Shown here piece by piece: positions 44,401 through 57,250 of a stretch of 64,000 nucleotides of DNA. The stretch spans positions 1 through 64,000 of the forward strand of contig JASANC010005767.1 in assembly GCA_030248135.1 (NCBI GenBank), written 5' to 3'. The notes beneath the pieces are model-generated. The model made no database searches, was not told the origin of the DNA, and saw only the letters and a list, made by a program, of their open reading frames with translations. How positions within the stretch are numbered: the first letter of the stretch is position 1; each line of letters begins with the position of its first letter. Origin of the DNA: Theristus sp. LFF4_11 (taxonomy: Eukaryota; Nematoda; Chromadorea; Monhysterida; Xyalidae). A program made the position numbers and the translations under genes.

Positions 44401-47400
44401 ACCCTTGAAAGGCGGGATCAGTCCCAGACTAGCAGTTGTCTTTTTTAAGAATGCCAATAAAATTCGCAATCGCGGGTGCAAGGGAAAAAGAATGATCTAT
44501 CAAATTTCGCACGCTCCTTGCACTCTGAAAACAGCTGCCGTCTTTAATCGGCCATTCCGTAAATTAAAAATTTCAGAACTAACCAAGGATGATGCGTCTG
44601 TGGCAACCATAATAATCAACATAACGCCAGCCCACAAATTCACCCAGAAACGAAACGACATGTAGTGCAACGACAAGGTTCTGAAGTTATGTACTTGTGC
44701 TTTTTGTCTGACGTCACATAGTATGACCTATTTTTTAAACTATTTTTTAAACGTGTCCCACTGAAATGACGTCATGTGCCGCCAAACATGCGTTTGCCGT
44801 TCACAGCAAACCAAACTTTCCGTTTAGCCGGTTTCTTCCCGTAAACAAATAGTGAATGTCGAATCAGTCACATCAAACTGACAATTTTGGTGCCTGTACT
44901 TTGACAAACGGTCATTTTTAAAGCAAATGACGTCATTTTAGTCCGGACACGTTTGAATAAATCCACAATAGTATTTAAGAAATTGGCACAAACTCACTGG
45001 CACAATGAGTATATGATGGTTTCAAAGACTAAAACGGGACCAGTTGCTGCGATCATTGTTAACGGTTGTCCTGCGAACAAACTGAATGTAATCCCACAAA
45101 TTGCTGCCGACAGCAGATTTTCCATGGCTGCCTGCAATGTTTCTAGCGTCCTCATCATAGTTCATTGGAAACAACAAAACTTTAGACAACAGCACTAACC
45201 ATCTGCCGCCCAGTGGCTTCCTCAAACAATCCTCCAAAAGTCACTGTTGGTGCAAGTTGACCAAAGTACATGAAGAAAATCGTTGCAACGCATTGAATGT
45301 TGAGCGCGTCGCGATAATCCGACACGTAAAACGGCAGTTTGCGTTTCACATCCGCAATTAAACCACCGAATAACCTCAAAATTGTGCACATTTGCGTGCC
45401 TGCGTTGATGTTTTCTGTTTTATTCTAAACTTTAAAAACGTTGCCTGCTGACCGTCCAGTTCTCTTCAAAGCGTCATCTGTCATAATTCCATGCTCGTCA
45501 ACGGTTGCCAGCTTTCTGTGGTCCTTGCTTGTGCCCTTTGTGCCATCCCCGTCATGATGAAGTTCACAGGCACCATCGACGTGTTTGAAACGTTTGTCCT
45601 GCGACTGCACTTTGCTTGGTGGCTCAATTCGAATCGCTGGATCCCACTCACCCGGCGGCAGTACGGTCACCTGTGTATTCGCTTTTTTGAGTTTAAAAAA
45701 GTCAGTTAAAACATTGCAATCAGGTATAAGTTAACAAAAAAAACAGAGTACAGGGTAATCCAGAAAGCTAAGATAAGCATTGGCTCTAGCTCTCCCACGA
45801 CGGGTGGATGGTTTGTGCTAAACGTTTAACCATACATTACCTTTAACTTCTCGATTTCTGTATTAAAATTACATTCGAATTGGTCCACCCACAGTGAAAG
45901 CGAACAAAATAGTGAAAGAAAACGCGAAAATTTGTTTCAGCTTTCTGATGTAAACTTTTGCTTTTTCTTTCAAACAAGAACAATTGCTGATTTTCTTCTA
46001 ATGATGACGAGATTGGCCGACAAGAGCCGGTTTTTGTGTGATAAACCTTTCCAGTTTTACTGAAATTCGCGTGCCACAACCAAATTGTTCGTGCATTTGG
46101 AGCCGGGTCGATGCTGCGCTGTCGTCGAAACGCACGAACAACTGTTGTTGTGTCTTGTTTGCTCGTATGCAAAGGCACAGAACACCCACTGCTCAATGAT
46201 CCAATCCATTTTTAAAAAATGCAACAAAACCAGAAAAAATCGGTGGCTTGGTTACTATGACCTATGCTTTTAAACGTGTCCCACTGAAATGACGTCATGT
46301 GCCACAAATTTTTGCGTGTGAACTGAAAGACAAAAGTCTGAAATGAGTGCGCTGTGTAGCCGGCTGAAGCGGGTTTCATTCCTAGCTGACCGATCGAAAT
46401 GCGTCCGCAATTAAAAAAAATGCGTTCCAACTTCGCGGACGACGACGACACGACGACGACTTTGCTTTTTTCATTTTCACCGTTTTCAAGTTGTTTTTGG
46501 TAAGCTGCTGTGTTCATTTACTTGGTGCACGCAGCAAACCATGCACAGCGCACTCCTTTCAGGCTTTTGTCTTTCAGTCCACACGCAAAAATTAAGCGAC
46601 GACGTTGTCGTCATCAAACAAAAAATACATTTTGAGCTGTTGATTTAAAAAAATCTGAATTTTGCAGTCTCTAACATTTTCAGTTTATTTTTAGCGTGAA
46701 AAGGGTGCTGGAAATTCACACTCATTCAAAAGAAACACGTTTCAATAGAATCCAGATCCACGAAAAAAGAAGGGTGCGGAGTGTGAGCAGCCTCCCCTCG
46801 GCCGACCAATCAGCTGATTCCACATTTATTGAGTTCGACTGTAGAATCAGTCACACCAAACTGACATTTTAGTGCCTGTACTTTGACAAACGGGCGTTTG
46901 AAAGCAAATGACGTCATTTTGGTCCGGACACGTTTGAATAAATCCACAATACAAAAAACAGTGATTTCAGAGAAAATTGTGCCAGCAAAAATATTAAAAA
47001 AACAGTTTTGCACTGTTGTTTTTGAAAGAAAACAAACAAAAAATAACAGCAGAAAACTGAAACATCTCTTTGAGAGCGCTGATTGGTGGACGTCTGCTAA
47101 GCTCTGTGTACTGTATTTGGCGCGAAAATTCAATGTTTTTGCGTTTTCACTATTTCGTTTCGTTTTCATTATTATGTACCTGATCCAAAAATTCATCCAA
47201 GGCGTCCAGAATGTTTTGCGGTTCCTCTGCAACGTAGGCGACTTCTTGGAAAACCTTAACGGGCGTTTAGATGTTGCAACTTCAAGGAAATATTTTGAAG
47301 AAAAGCCAAAAGCAAAGCATATTACATTACCTCATCAGCCATCAGTGTTCCAATCGATCTGCCAATCTCATGATACTGCTTTGAGTGACCCTTTGGGCCG

Positions 47401-50400
47401 AGTAAAATAAACAAAAACCGAGTGGGCACATCCACCTGAAACAAAGATGCTACCAAGTTCAGGCCATTTGCTTCTGTCTTGGTCATTTATGTGTTGATAT
47501 TTTGCCCTGCCACCGTGCCCAGCCACTGCTCGTATGTTTCGAATGTCGCACATGACAAAAGCCGGCAGTGACTGTGACCAAAGTGTCTAAAGTGCCATGG
47601 ACACGTGCACGTTTGGCGTTTACCTCTGTGAACCCTTCGAATACCATTGGTCGGGTCAGACGAACGAACACAGTGACATGATCTGTCAGAAAATCAACGT
47701 CACCGATAAACACTTTGTTGCTTTGCGTGCCACGAGCTAATTTCTTCAGAAAGTTTAGGTTGGACTGAAACAAACAGTTGTTCTTTGATTATTCAGAGCA
47801 GAGTAACTTGACAAAGGAAATGTCATGCATCGAGTAAACCAACTTCCGAATGTGACGTGTGCACGCCAGCGTCTGTTGGTACTGTCTGTGAGCCACTGCC
47901 ACTTGTGCCCCCACTTTCCTTGCTACTTAACGTGAATTTCGCGCTCTTTTCATCCTTAGCATCGGCTGAAATTCACAATATGCGTAAATATGACACTTTA
48001 TGCAAGCCTGCATGCAGACACCGCCTGTCGATTCGTGCGTGCCTAACATCGTACCTTTCAAGTGCGGTGACGAGAGCTTGTGTGCGGCGGCCATGAGGGT
48101 GCTTGCGTCGTGCGACTGCACATATCAATGCAATGTAATCATTGAACATTGAGTGCACTGTAAACTGAGCAAATGAGCTAACACAGTTGAAATAACTGAA
48201 TTGGCTACCAATTTCTCTTTCAAGTGCACATCGTGGTGGTGTCGACTGTGCAGCAACAGCGTCCGCCGGAATTCCTCCTTGACATGAAAAGGCAGGTTCT
48301 TCGCGGCGACCGCCTTGTCCGCAATGATCTCTGAACATTTACAGCTAATGATGCAGCTTGCTTGTGTTGCATTGCAGATGCATGTTGCGAATACCAATAA
48401 TTGTTGGCACATCTTCGGCGTCCAGCTCAAATATGAACGTTCCATTAATCAAACACGAACGAAGTTCGAACAACGAGTGCAGACTGAGTGTGGCCACGTG
48501 CGGCTTCGACCAGCGCTTTCCGCCCTCCTCGACATCTTCTTCGAATTTTACCCACCTGAATACGAATCTTGCTGAATAATTGAGATCTACAAAAAAGGAA
48601 AACGTTTTTTAAATTTTAAAAAAATTTGCATTCCATAGCTTTTCTAGACACTCTTTTACCTCGCCACCTCTTTCCAACGTTGTTTATCATCTTTACCCTG
48701 TAGTTCAACCATTTCTGTAAAAACAGGGTGGAACGTAAGTGACGCGTCGTTCGGATCAACCTTGTCCAGCAGCGCCAAAATGCGGTCCGTAGGCGCTAAA
48801 CACAAGTTTGCAATTAGAAAAGAAAAAACAACAACAGTGTTCTGGTTGAATGAAAAACAGCAAACCGGTTCATTTATTCAGAGCTCACATTTGTGCATTG
48901 CAGAGACGCTGTTCGTACTTTCTGAATGCACCATTGCTGGCCGCACCTGTTCAAAAATAACTGTCTTTAGATTAGAGATTCATCTTGTAAAATTAAGCCA
49001 TACGTTTTAAAGCGAGACAACAAAATTTCACGTGGATAATTGCACTAACCTTGTGCCTATGACGATGATGTCGACGACGATGCTTGTGATGTTTGTTTTC
49101 GTCCGAATCATGCTTGTGACCAGGAGCCATGTCCAAATGATGGTGCACTGAGCATGCAATTGTTGGGTTTTGTTTTTGTAAACAACTACAGTCTATCTCG
49201 CTAATATAGGCAACTAGCTGATTGGTTTGTCATAGCAATTCTCAGCGCTGATTGGTTAGTCAAGAACAATTCTCAGCGCTGATTAGTTGCTCATGAACAC
49301 TTCTCAGCGCTGATTGGTCGGTCATTACGTGATGTTGCACATATTTTCCAGATGGACTGCATGTATTATCTTTCTTCTAAAACGTGTCTTTCGTAAGATA
49401 GCGAAAATGTTTTACGGCTGCGCGCACGCAACAAACTGCACGTAATCTGACTGCCCAATTCAGGGGAGTCGGTCGCTTTGCCAATTTTGAAGTCTTTCGT
49501 CATGCAATAAAGTACCTTATGTGTGCATTAAAGGCGCATTCATACAGTTTGAATTAATAGCTGCCCCGCGAGCAACGAGACTATGCTTACGCGAACGCGC
49601 AAAACGCCGCAGAGCTACGCAGCACCTGTTGCGTGCGCTAATGATGCAAACGGGTTCGCAAAGCCCCAGTAGCTGGGTACTTGGTCAACTTTGCCACTAG
49701 AAAGGGGCCGCATCTTTGCCACTGGTATATAACTGCTAATAATCGCAACTTTGCCACTACAGGGTGTTGAAATTTACAGCACTGAAATAAATTGTTTGTA
49801 AGAAGAAATGAAGTGTCGAATTGGTAAATAGAAATAGGACGAAGGTTCCACTCCCACCGCGCTCATTTTAGAACTACTTAAAGCCGGTGTGTTTCGGTTT
49901 TTTTTTTCCTTGATAAAAGGCTTGCGAAGCCTTAGGTAACCTACAGAAGTCGGTTGCCTATACAAGTGAATTGTACAATAAAAACAACGTTGCACAGCTG
50001 AGCAATGAAGATGTTCAGTGGGTGTCCTAAGGCTTCGCAACTTTAGTTGGAGTCATGTCATTTAAGAACGTGTCAAGACCATTTGCATACGCTTTTCTGA
50101 TGTAAGTTTGGCTGACACTGACAGTGACTGCTCGTTACGATCAGTAAATCGTTCGATTTGTTTGCCACATAATATGACAACAAGTAAATCGAATGAAAAC
50201 AAATACAAAACCGTTTATTTCAGTGTTCTTTAATGCGGCTGTCAGAAATAGCAGAATTGCGTGAAAGCAACAAACACCCTGTAGTGGCAAAGTTGCGGCT
50301 GCATCTTATAACGTGCATTGTTTGTGGCAAAGTTGCATACATGCAGACGCAATAACCAGCAGTTATACCAGTGGCAAAGATGCGGCCCCTTTTTAGTGGC

Positions 50401-51851
50401 AAAGTTGACACACAATCCTGTGGGGGCAGCTGCGTGATTTATTGAATGCGATTTGTGCAATTAGTGCCCGCAGAGGCGCCGCATAGCTGCACGACGTTTT
50501 GTGCATTCAAAAAGTGTTTTTATCTGCCGCATTGCTGTGCTTCAATTTAGCTCCGTCGCCAATGTATTCCAATCGACCTCTTTCTGTTTGGCAAATTTGA
50601 AACTGCGACTTTTCACGCCCCAAAGAATCTGTCGTTCTCGCACTTTCTCAATAAAAAGTTCGGTGAATTTCTGTGTATCTTCGTCGTCATCCGATTCTGG
50701 CATCATGGTTGACCGAATACAAGAAAATATTCAGATGTTCACGGACTCGGCTGATCGATCAGAGCACGAAACGCAAAACTCAACTCAAGTCAACTCAACG
50801 CCTGGAAAAGGTTTTTGTAAAAAAAATTATTGAAAAAACAGTTGAAAACCAGTGACCAAATTTAAAAAAAGCCAAAAAAATATATTATGCTCTGAGTATG
50901 CTATTCTTGGTCCGTTTTGTGGATAGTTGCACCTTTAAAACTTTTTTGAAAATGATTTGAAAAGTACATTGTAGTCTGTTGGTCGAAAAATCCCAAAGAC
51001 AGCATTTGTACTTTTTGAATTTTCACAACATTTTGAATTCAATGAAGTTTTTGAGCATCGTAACAGCTTGGATGGACGTCCGGACTCCGGAACAGTTTTT
51101 CTGATTTCCTGAAGCTAAAAATCGAAATTCTGAACACTGAAAAAGCTGTTGGCATCTGATCGCTGTTGCGTGCCACTGTCGTGCAATGCAGAGCACTTGT
51201 CACACATGCCACTGCGGCATAGTGATGTTTCACGTCAACACTGGGTGTTTTGATCAACAATACCTGCTCATTTGCTTCACCAGCTGTGCGCTTTTTTACT
51301 TCCAGATCTATAAAGTTTATTAGTTTGACGGCGCGTAAATAATTTCTCTAGAACGAACGCGCACGCACTGTGCAGCTGTGCTGCAGCTGGAAGCACGTTC
51401 CGAATGCATAAAAAGCCGCATAGCTACGGAGCAGTTGTTGGGTGCGCTGATGAACTTTGCGAACGCGTGTTGTTGCGTAGCAGCCCCATAGCTGCACGCG
51501 CGTTGCGAATGCGTAAAAAGCGCATAGCTATCATTCTCCTGTTGGGGGCGCTAATGAAACAACGCGAACGCGTTTTGCAGTGTTTAATAGCCGCGCGTGC
51601 TTAAAAAACATTGTATGAATGCCGCTAGTCTCGGGCCAAAATAAAAGATCACAGAGTCAAACTATACATTGTATGCAATCATCAGCTGATTGATTGGTGA
51701 TCACATGATGCATAATTTTATAATATACTAACTCACAAATTTAAAAAAATTTAATCGTGTAAAACTTACGTATTTCGGCGTCCGTTATGCTGTCTGGCGG
51801 ATCGTTATGCTTTGCCTTTTCGTCAACCACTGGTTCTGCATCACCAGGCAT
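41441..51851 (-). CDS. SLC4 bicarbonate transporter, NBC-like (gene D, 1150 aa)
   Basis: Complete 26-exon model; total 3453 bp, in frame throughout. Exons in coding order: 51770-51851, 49050-49147, 48889-48946, 48660-48795, 48395-48555, 48209-48330, 48055-48115, 47844-47965, 47624-47764, 47331-47435, 47180-47254, 45453-45670, 45200-45374, 44998-45131, 44584-44680, 43925-44056, 43552-43860, 43368-43469, 43128-43241, 42752-42977, 42501-42612, 42361-42433, 42111-42287, 41949-42017, 41713-41850, 41441-41656. The ATG at 51851 opens a short acidic exon; exon 2 has the His/Arg-rich run [12 protein letters not shown]. The cytosolic domain ([15 protein letters not shown]) is followed by [15 protein letters not shown] and the membrane domain with [19 protein letters not shown]. 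Loop 3 is one 309-bp exon with sites such as NDSC, NETR, NRSE, NITG. Two consecutive introns (after 42361 and 42111) have GC donors. Intron 1 (2.6 kb) holds a transposon with another nested in it. The tail lacks the PDZ-type end of gene A. Ion coupling and direction cannot be read from sequence. Confidence 0.93.
44747..44960. mobile_element. MITE, family 3, short copy in a gene D intron
   Basis: The left end AAACGTGTCCCACTGAAATG carries ATGACGTCAT. The right end is the inverse (ATGACGTCATTTTAGTCCGG ending ACACGTTT). About 210 bp. A longer related copy lies at 46268-46945. ATGACGTCAT contains a perfect CRE-type palindrome, TGACGTCA, at both ends. Confidence 0.75.
46268..46950. mobile_element. 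MITE, family 3, long copy with nested inverted repeat
   Basis: Same ends as the 44747 copy (AAACGTGTCCCACTGAAATG; GTCCGGACACGTTT) but about 680 bp. Inside is a second inverted pair of about 48 bp near 46308-46355 (GCGTGTGAACTGAAAGACAA) and 46545-46595 (inverse). A fragment of MITE family 2 (46805-46848) lies near the right end. This suggests nested insertions in the gene D intron between exons 47180-47254 and 45453-45670. Confidence 0.65.
49205..49330 (-). promoter_or_regulatory. Cluster of CCAATCAGC motifs upstream of gene D exon 2
   Basis: About four tandem units of 31-32 bp. Read on the gene's strand they give CCAATCAGCGCTGAGAATTG and variants: three contain a perfect CCAATCAGC (NF-Y/CCAAT-box type) and one has TAATCAGC. 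They lie 60-180 bp upstream of exon 2, which has its own in-frame ATG. They could serve an internal promoter, or simply derive from MITE family 2, whose arms contain the same word. Confidence 0.35.
49536..51622. mobile_element. TIR element, family 1, copy 2 (interrupted)
   Basis: Same orientation and ends as copy 1 at 894-2232, highly similar throughout, and interrupted at 49676-50417 by another element. Without the insert and its 3-bp duplication it is 1342 bp against 1339 bp for copy 1. It lies in intron 1 of gene D. Confidence 0.9.
49676..50417. mobile_element. 742-bp nested element with long inverted repeats and 3-bp TSD
   Basis: Comparison with copy 1 of family 1 shows a clean insertion at GTAG-CTG-TGGGGG, with CTG duplicated on both sides. 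The ends are inverted: GTCAACTTTGCCACTAG at the left, its inverse TAGTGGCAAAGTTGACAC at the right. Further inverted blocks contain GGGGCCGCATCTTTGCCACT and CAACTTTGCCACTACAGGGT. No coding capacity is recognised. Confidence 0.88.
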
Positions 51852-53185
51852 CACAAATGAAAATCTATTTCTCGATCGAGTAAACTGAAAATAGATTTCT
51901 CATAGGTTCAGAATAATCAATAATTTGAAAATTGAAATCTCCTCCAACAGACGACAAAGTTGGACGTTTATCAGTTGCCATTAGATTTTCAATAGTGATG
52001 CATGCGCATAGAGTAATGAAGCCAAAAAATAATGTTGAGCGGTGAGCACCGTAGTTTGTTTAATGAAGTGCACGACTGTGCTGCATGCAGCCAAAGATGC
52101 AATGTGCCGTTACCAACGATCATGCGATAGGCGCGTTTATGCCAAGCGTTTCACTGTTTGTTTTTCAGCATGACTTTCGTATACACACAGCGTCAAAAAC
52201 GATCCATGCAGTGTAATAAATAATGTAACCGATGAAGGTTACGTTGCATTTGCAAACGTTGCTAATTTCCTGATTTAAAAATTCTTTTGCCAAACGTAGA
52301 AACTAGTTCGGTCAACAAAGTATCAGTAGCAGGTTTTTTCACCCCTGTTTGTTGAACGATGTTTGAGCAAATTTTTTTGCTCATCAAATTTCTGGGCAAC
52401 CGAAAAAGCTCACTCACACTTGAATGTATCTTAAACTATCAAATGTTTTTCAACTAATACGCGCTTATTTTTTGCATTGCAAATTTTAACCAATTATAAC
52501 GAACGGTTAATAACAAAAACGATTGCTGGCCAGCTTGTTATGAAGTAATTTTTTTCAGAAGTGGTTAATGAAAAGCGCATTGCAAAGAAGAAACTGATGA
52601 CAAAACTGCATATAATATTTTCTAGCCAAAAAAGAATACCCTACTTACAAATATACATACATTGTAGTAGTGACAAAAGTCCCAAACCCCCGAAAACTAA
52701 AATGAAGTTGTCAGAAAAAAAAGAAAACACACACATTGCTCTGATGCTTTTAAACGTTTGGAAAGTGAAATGTTGTTCTATCCATATTGAATTTTGTGAA
52801 CCTTTTGCAACTCAATGTAAGAATATCAAACGTAACACAATTTTTTTGCACTACAAGGTACCTTAAAATCGTTCAACAACCGTCCACACTTTTTGGATAA
52901 TAAAGCTTTCAAATAGCTGTTGTCTAAGTGTAGTTTAAAATAGGTAAAATTCGCGGATTACTGACAAAAATAAAATTTCTCGAGTGAACTCCGCCAACAA
53001 ACAATGTAGACTAAAAAGTCGATGTAGACTAAAAACTTTTCCCTCACAGGGAAAAGAACATTCCAAATGTACTTCACCATGTACATAATTTATACATACC
53101 GTATTACCCACATTAAACCACCCCCCCTTTCGTTACGGTTTCAACACCTGAGGTGGCCCCTGAAAATTTGACGGTGGGAAGGAAC
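51852..53185. other. 5' flank of gene D
   Basis: Upstream of the gene D start codon. A 101-residue open frame (52561-52866) is Lys-rich and AT-biased with no family signal, so it is not called. No promoter motif can be assigned. Confidence 0.5.
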
Positions 53186-53189
53186 GGTA

Positions 53190-56100
53190 GTCAAGCAATG
53201 ATTACGGTATCTGAGTGAAAGTTGTTTCCCGGATCAAGGGGAGTGTATTGATCGCGAATTTGACTAAAATTGTTCAAGTGTAACACTACATGGATCAAAA
53301 CAGCCAATTTCAGGCTTGAAAAAGGTACAAAATTAGTAAAATACCGTGCTTTAAAAAGTACGGTAGTCAAGCAAGGATTACGGTATCTCATTGAAAGTTG
53401 TTTGCCTAATCAACGGGAGTCGATTGATGCTAAATATGACTAGATTCGTTCAAGTATAACATTGCATAGACCATAAAGCCAATTTCATGCCTGAAAATGG
53501 TGAAAACTTGGTAGAATACCGTGCTTCAAAAGGTACAGAAATCAAGCTATAGTTACGGTATCTAAATGAAAGTTGTTTGTCTGATCAAGAGTAATTGACT
53601 GATACAAATTTGATTCAAATGGAACAACTAGAACACTACAGGAAACAAAAATGTCACTTTCGGTCTAAAAATTGTTAAAAAGGGTAAATATCGTGCTCTA
53701 CGAATTACCGTAATCACGATATAGTTACGGTATCTAAATGGAAATTGTTTGCATAATTAAGGGGAGCCCATTGATACCAAATTTGGCCTGATTAGTTTAA
53801 GTATAACACCACACGGATTAGAAACAATCCAAAAAAAGCCAAAAAAGTCAAAAATCGCAAATGTTGGGTTACTGTAGCAAAATTTCACAACGGTACCCAC
53901 TTTTTCGGATTCAGCGCAAAAACTTGCCCTAATAGCCGTGTTTGGTTTTTGTCTCCGTTGCTCCACAATTTGTCGGCATACCAGGAAATACTCTTTATGT
54001 ATGTGCACGATCGATATTGTAATGCTTCGTTACTTCTTAATGCGCAATCGATTTTTTTTATTTTTTGCATACTTGTAGCATTTTTCAAGGGCTTTCAGAA
54101 TCACTTAGCAACCCTACTCCGCATCCGCTTTAAAAGTGCCTAAACAAAGCAAAAACCACATACTCTTTTAGTTTTTCTTAAATTTAAAGCATAAAACAGC
54201 ATTTTTTGTATAACATTGTTAACATAAAAACTGTGCGCAAGCACAAGCGAAATCGAATGGTTTTTGAATTTTGTTAATAGCTTAACGCAGAGGCGAGTTA
54301 GAGCCATTTTTCTAAAAGTCCCCCCAAAAAACGGTTTTTCTGTTTTTTAAAGCATAAAACCGGGTCAAATTAAAAAATAAATATGATTTTCGAACTCAGC
54401 GCATTGAGACGGTTCGATTAGTGCTAACTTCAACAAAATCTAAGAACTTTTCAAAAACTGTGCCTAGAGGTGTGGAGACCGGGTCGGTCGACTCAAAAAG
54501 CGAGTCTTAAAACGTCTTGCACATAAGAGCGGTATGACTAGCGCTCGATGGCCAAAAAATGGAATTTTGACATTTTGGGCTAAAACGATGCTACTAAGCG
54601 TCCTGAGTAAGCGCACAAAATTTTTCGGCCAAACACCTACCGTAACCCGAGTTATGGCCATTTTATGCGTTGGCCGACGGGCGCCGGTGACTCCGGCGAC
54701 CGATCGTCGATTTGCATTTTTTGGGCTTTTAAAGCAATTTTACGCAAATCCGAGGTGACCACGTGAAAGAGGAGAACAAACTGAATCAGATCCACTACTT
54801 TTTGATTAAATTTAGCAAGTTTTTAGTTGTGCCCTGAAATTCTGGCTTGTACGACAGTGATTTAAAAAAAGCGCCCGGCTCTAACGGTTTCAGAAAATTT
54901 CGCAATAACAGAAAAATAGCCCAGATTCTGGGCTTTACGATGATGCCAAAATCGTGCCCCGTTATTACTTTTTGGCGATTTTAAAATAGTTTTCCGCCGG
55001 CCTGGTGACCAAAAATGTCGAAAAAACGGCTTTTTTGCCATATTTATCTAACTCTTGTCTGCCAGGGTCAACGCATTCTGCTCTAAACTTGCTGACGTGA
55101 CCTTCTGCTGTACTCTGAGTAAGTTTGATTTTCTAAATGACCTAATGGAAACTCCATCCAAGCAAAAATATGGCTGTTTTTCGACCGATTTTAGCCGAAA
55201 ATCACGTGACTACCGGTTGTTACCACTGATACTGAGAACTATGTAGATTCTTATGTTGGTAGAAAGTTAAACTACCTTTTTGGCTACAATGCGGTACTCA
55301 GGTAGTGACCAGTCATAGATTGCTGAGTTTGTAAAGGCTTTATTTGCTTCACCAAATGTGGCAAATATAGCAAAAAATAGTGTTTTTCGAATATTTTGAT
55401 GTGTCCGTCCGTGTACAGGGTATTTCCTGGTATAACGACAAATTGCGAAGCAACGTTGACAAAAATCCAAGCACGGCTATTAAAGCAACTTTTTGTGCTG
55501 AATCCAAAAAAAGTGGGTACGGTGTCGAAATTTTGCTATATTCACGATGTTTAGTTTTTTTTGCCCTTTTGGGTTGTTTCTGGTATGTGTGGTGTTATAC
55601 TAAAACTGATCAGGTCAAATTTAGTATCACGACTCCCCTTGATTAGGCGAATAATGGAAATTTAAATACCGTAACCATATCGTAACTACCGTAACCCGTA
55701 GATCGCGATTTTTACCATGTTTAACCATTTTTAGGCTTGAAAATGGCAAGCCTGTAGTGTTTTAGTTTTTCGAACTGGTATCATTCGAATCAAATTTGGT
55801 AACAATCAGTTACACTTGGTCAGGTGAACACCTTTCATTCAAATACCGTAACTATAGCTTGACTACCGTAACCATTAAAGCACGGTATGTTACCTATTTT
55901 CACCATTTTCAGGCCTGAAATTGGCTTTTTTGGTTCATGCGGTGTTATACTAGAACGAATCTAGCCACAGTTGCTATCAATCGACTCCCCGTGATCAGCT
56001 GAACAACTTTCATTCAGTACCGTAGTTTTTATCAATTTTAAACACGGTATTAAATAATAACTACGGTATCTGAATTAAAGTTGTTCTGGCTGATCAGGGG

Positions 56101-57250
56101 GAGTCGATTGATGCTGAATTTGACTAGAACTTTCTTTCAAGAACACTACAGGAATAAAAATACCACTTTCAAGCTTAAAAATGGTTAAAATGGTAAAAAG
56201 CGTGCTTTTCGGGTTACGGCAGTTACGATATGATTACGGTATTAAATTAAAACTGATTATCTGATTAAAGAGAATTGATTGATACTAAATTTAGTCTTAT
56301 TTGTTCAAGTATAACACCATACGGACCAGAAACAACCCAAAAGACCAAAAATCCTGAATGTTGGGTTACTGTAGCAAAATTTAACAACGGTACCATTTTT
56401 TCGGATTCAGCGCAAAAAGTTGCTCTAATACACGTTCTTGGATTTTGTCACCGTTGCTCCGCAATTTGTCGTCACACTAGGAAATACCCTGTACATGAGT
56501 ACACATAAAAGCATGCGAAAAACACTATTTTTGGCTATATTTGAAACATTTGATGAAGCAAAAAAAGCTTTTACAAACTCAGTAATTTATGACTGGTCAT
56601 AATCTGAGTACCACATTGTATCTAAAGAGTTAGCTTAACTTTCTACCAACATAACAATCTCCATAGTTCTCAGTATCAGTGGTAACAGCCGGTAGTCACG
56701 TGATTTTCGGCCAAAATCGATTGAAAAACAGCCATATTTTTGCTTGGATGGAGTTTCCATTGGGTCATTTAGAAAATCAAACTTACTCAGAGTACAGCAG
56801 AAGGTCACGTCAGCAAGTTTAGAGCAGAATGCGATGACCCTGGCAGACAAGAGTTATTAAAATATGGCAATAGAGCCGGGCGCTTTTTTAAAATCTCTGT
56901 CGTACAAGCCAGAATTTCAGGGCACAACTAAAAATTTGCTACATTTAATCAAAAAGTAGTGGATCTGATTCAGTTTGTTCTCCTCTTTCACGTGGTTACC
57001 TCGGATTTGCGTAAAATTGCTTTAAAAGCCCAAAAAATGCAATTCGACGATCGGTCGCCGGAGTCACCGGCGCCCGTCGGCCAACACATAAAATGGCCAT
57101 AACTCGGGTTACGGTAGGTGTTTGGCCAAAAAATTTTGTGCACTTACTCAGGACACTTAGTAGCATCGTTTTAGCCCAAAATATCAAAATTCCATTTTTT
57201 GGCCATCGAGCGCCCCGCCCCATATGGCATTTCATACCGTTCTTATGTGC
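53190..57250. repeat. Large palindromic block made of ~180-bp repeats
   Basis: 54540-55260 is the inverse of 56640-57235, and 55263-55880 is largely the inverse of 56000-56640, giving an imperfect palindrome of about 2.7 kb centred near 55890. The right arm lacks about 135 bp present at 54895-55030. Outer units at 53190-54000 repeat the inner motif (TTACGGTATCT ... GTTCAAGTATAACA) every 180 bp or so, in the orientation of the right half. Mirror-image open frames on opposite strands (54534-54758 and 56996-57235) follow from the palindrome and are not gene evidence. Confidence 0.85.

Noticed and set aside
54534..57235. Two nearly identical 75-79 residue frames on opposite strands
   Set aside because: Both copies come from the palindrome; no family signal, and conservation at DNA level explains the match.
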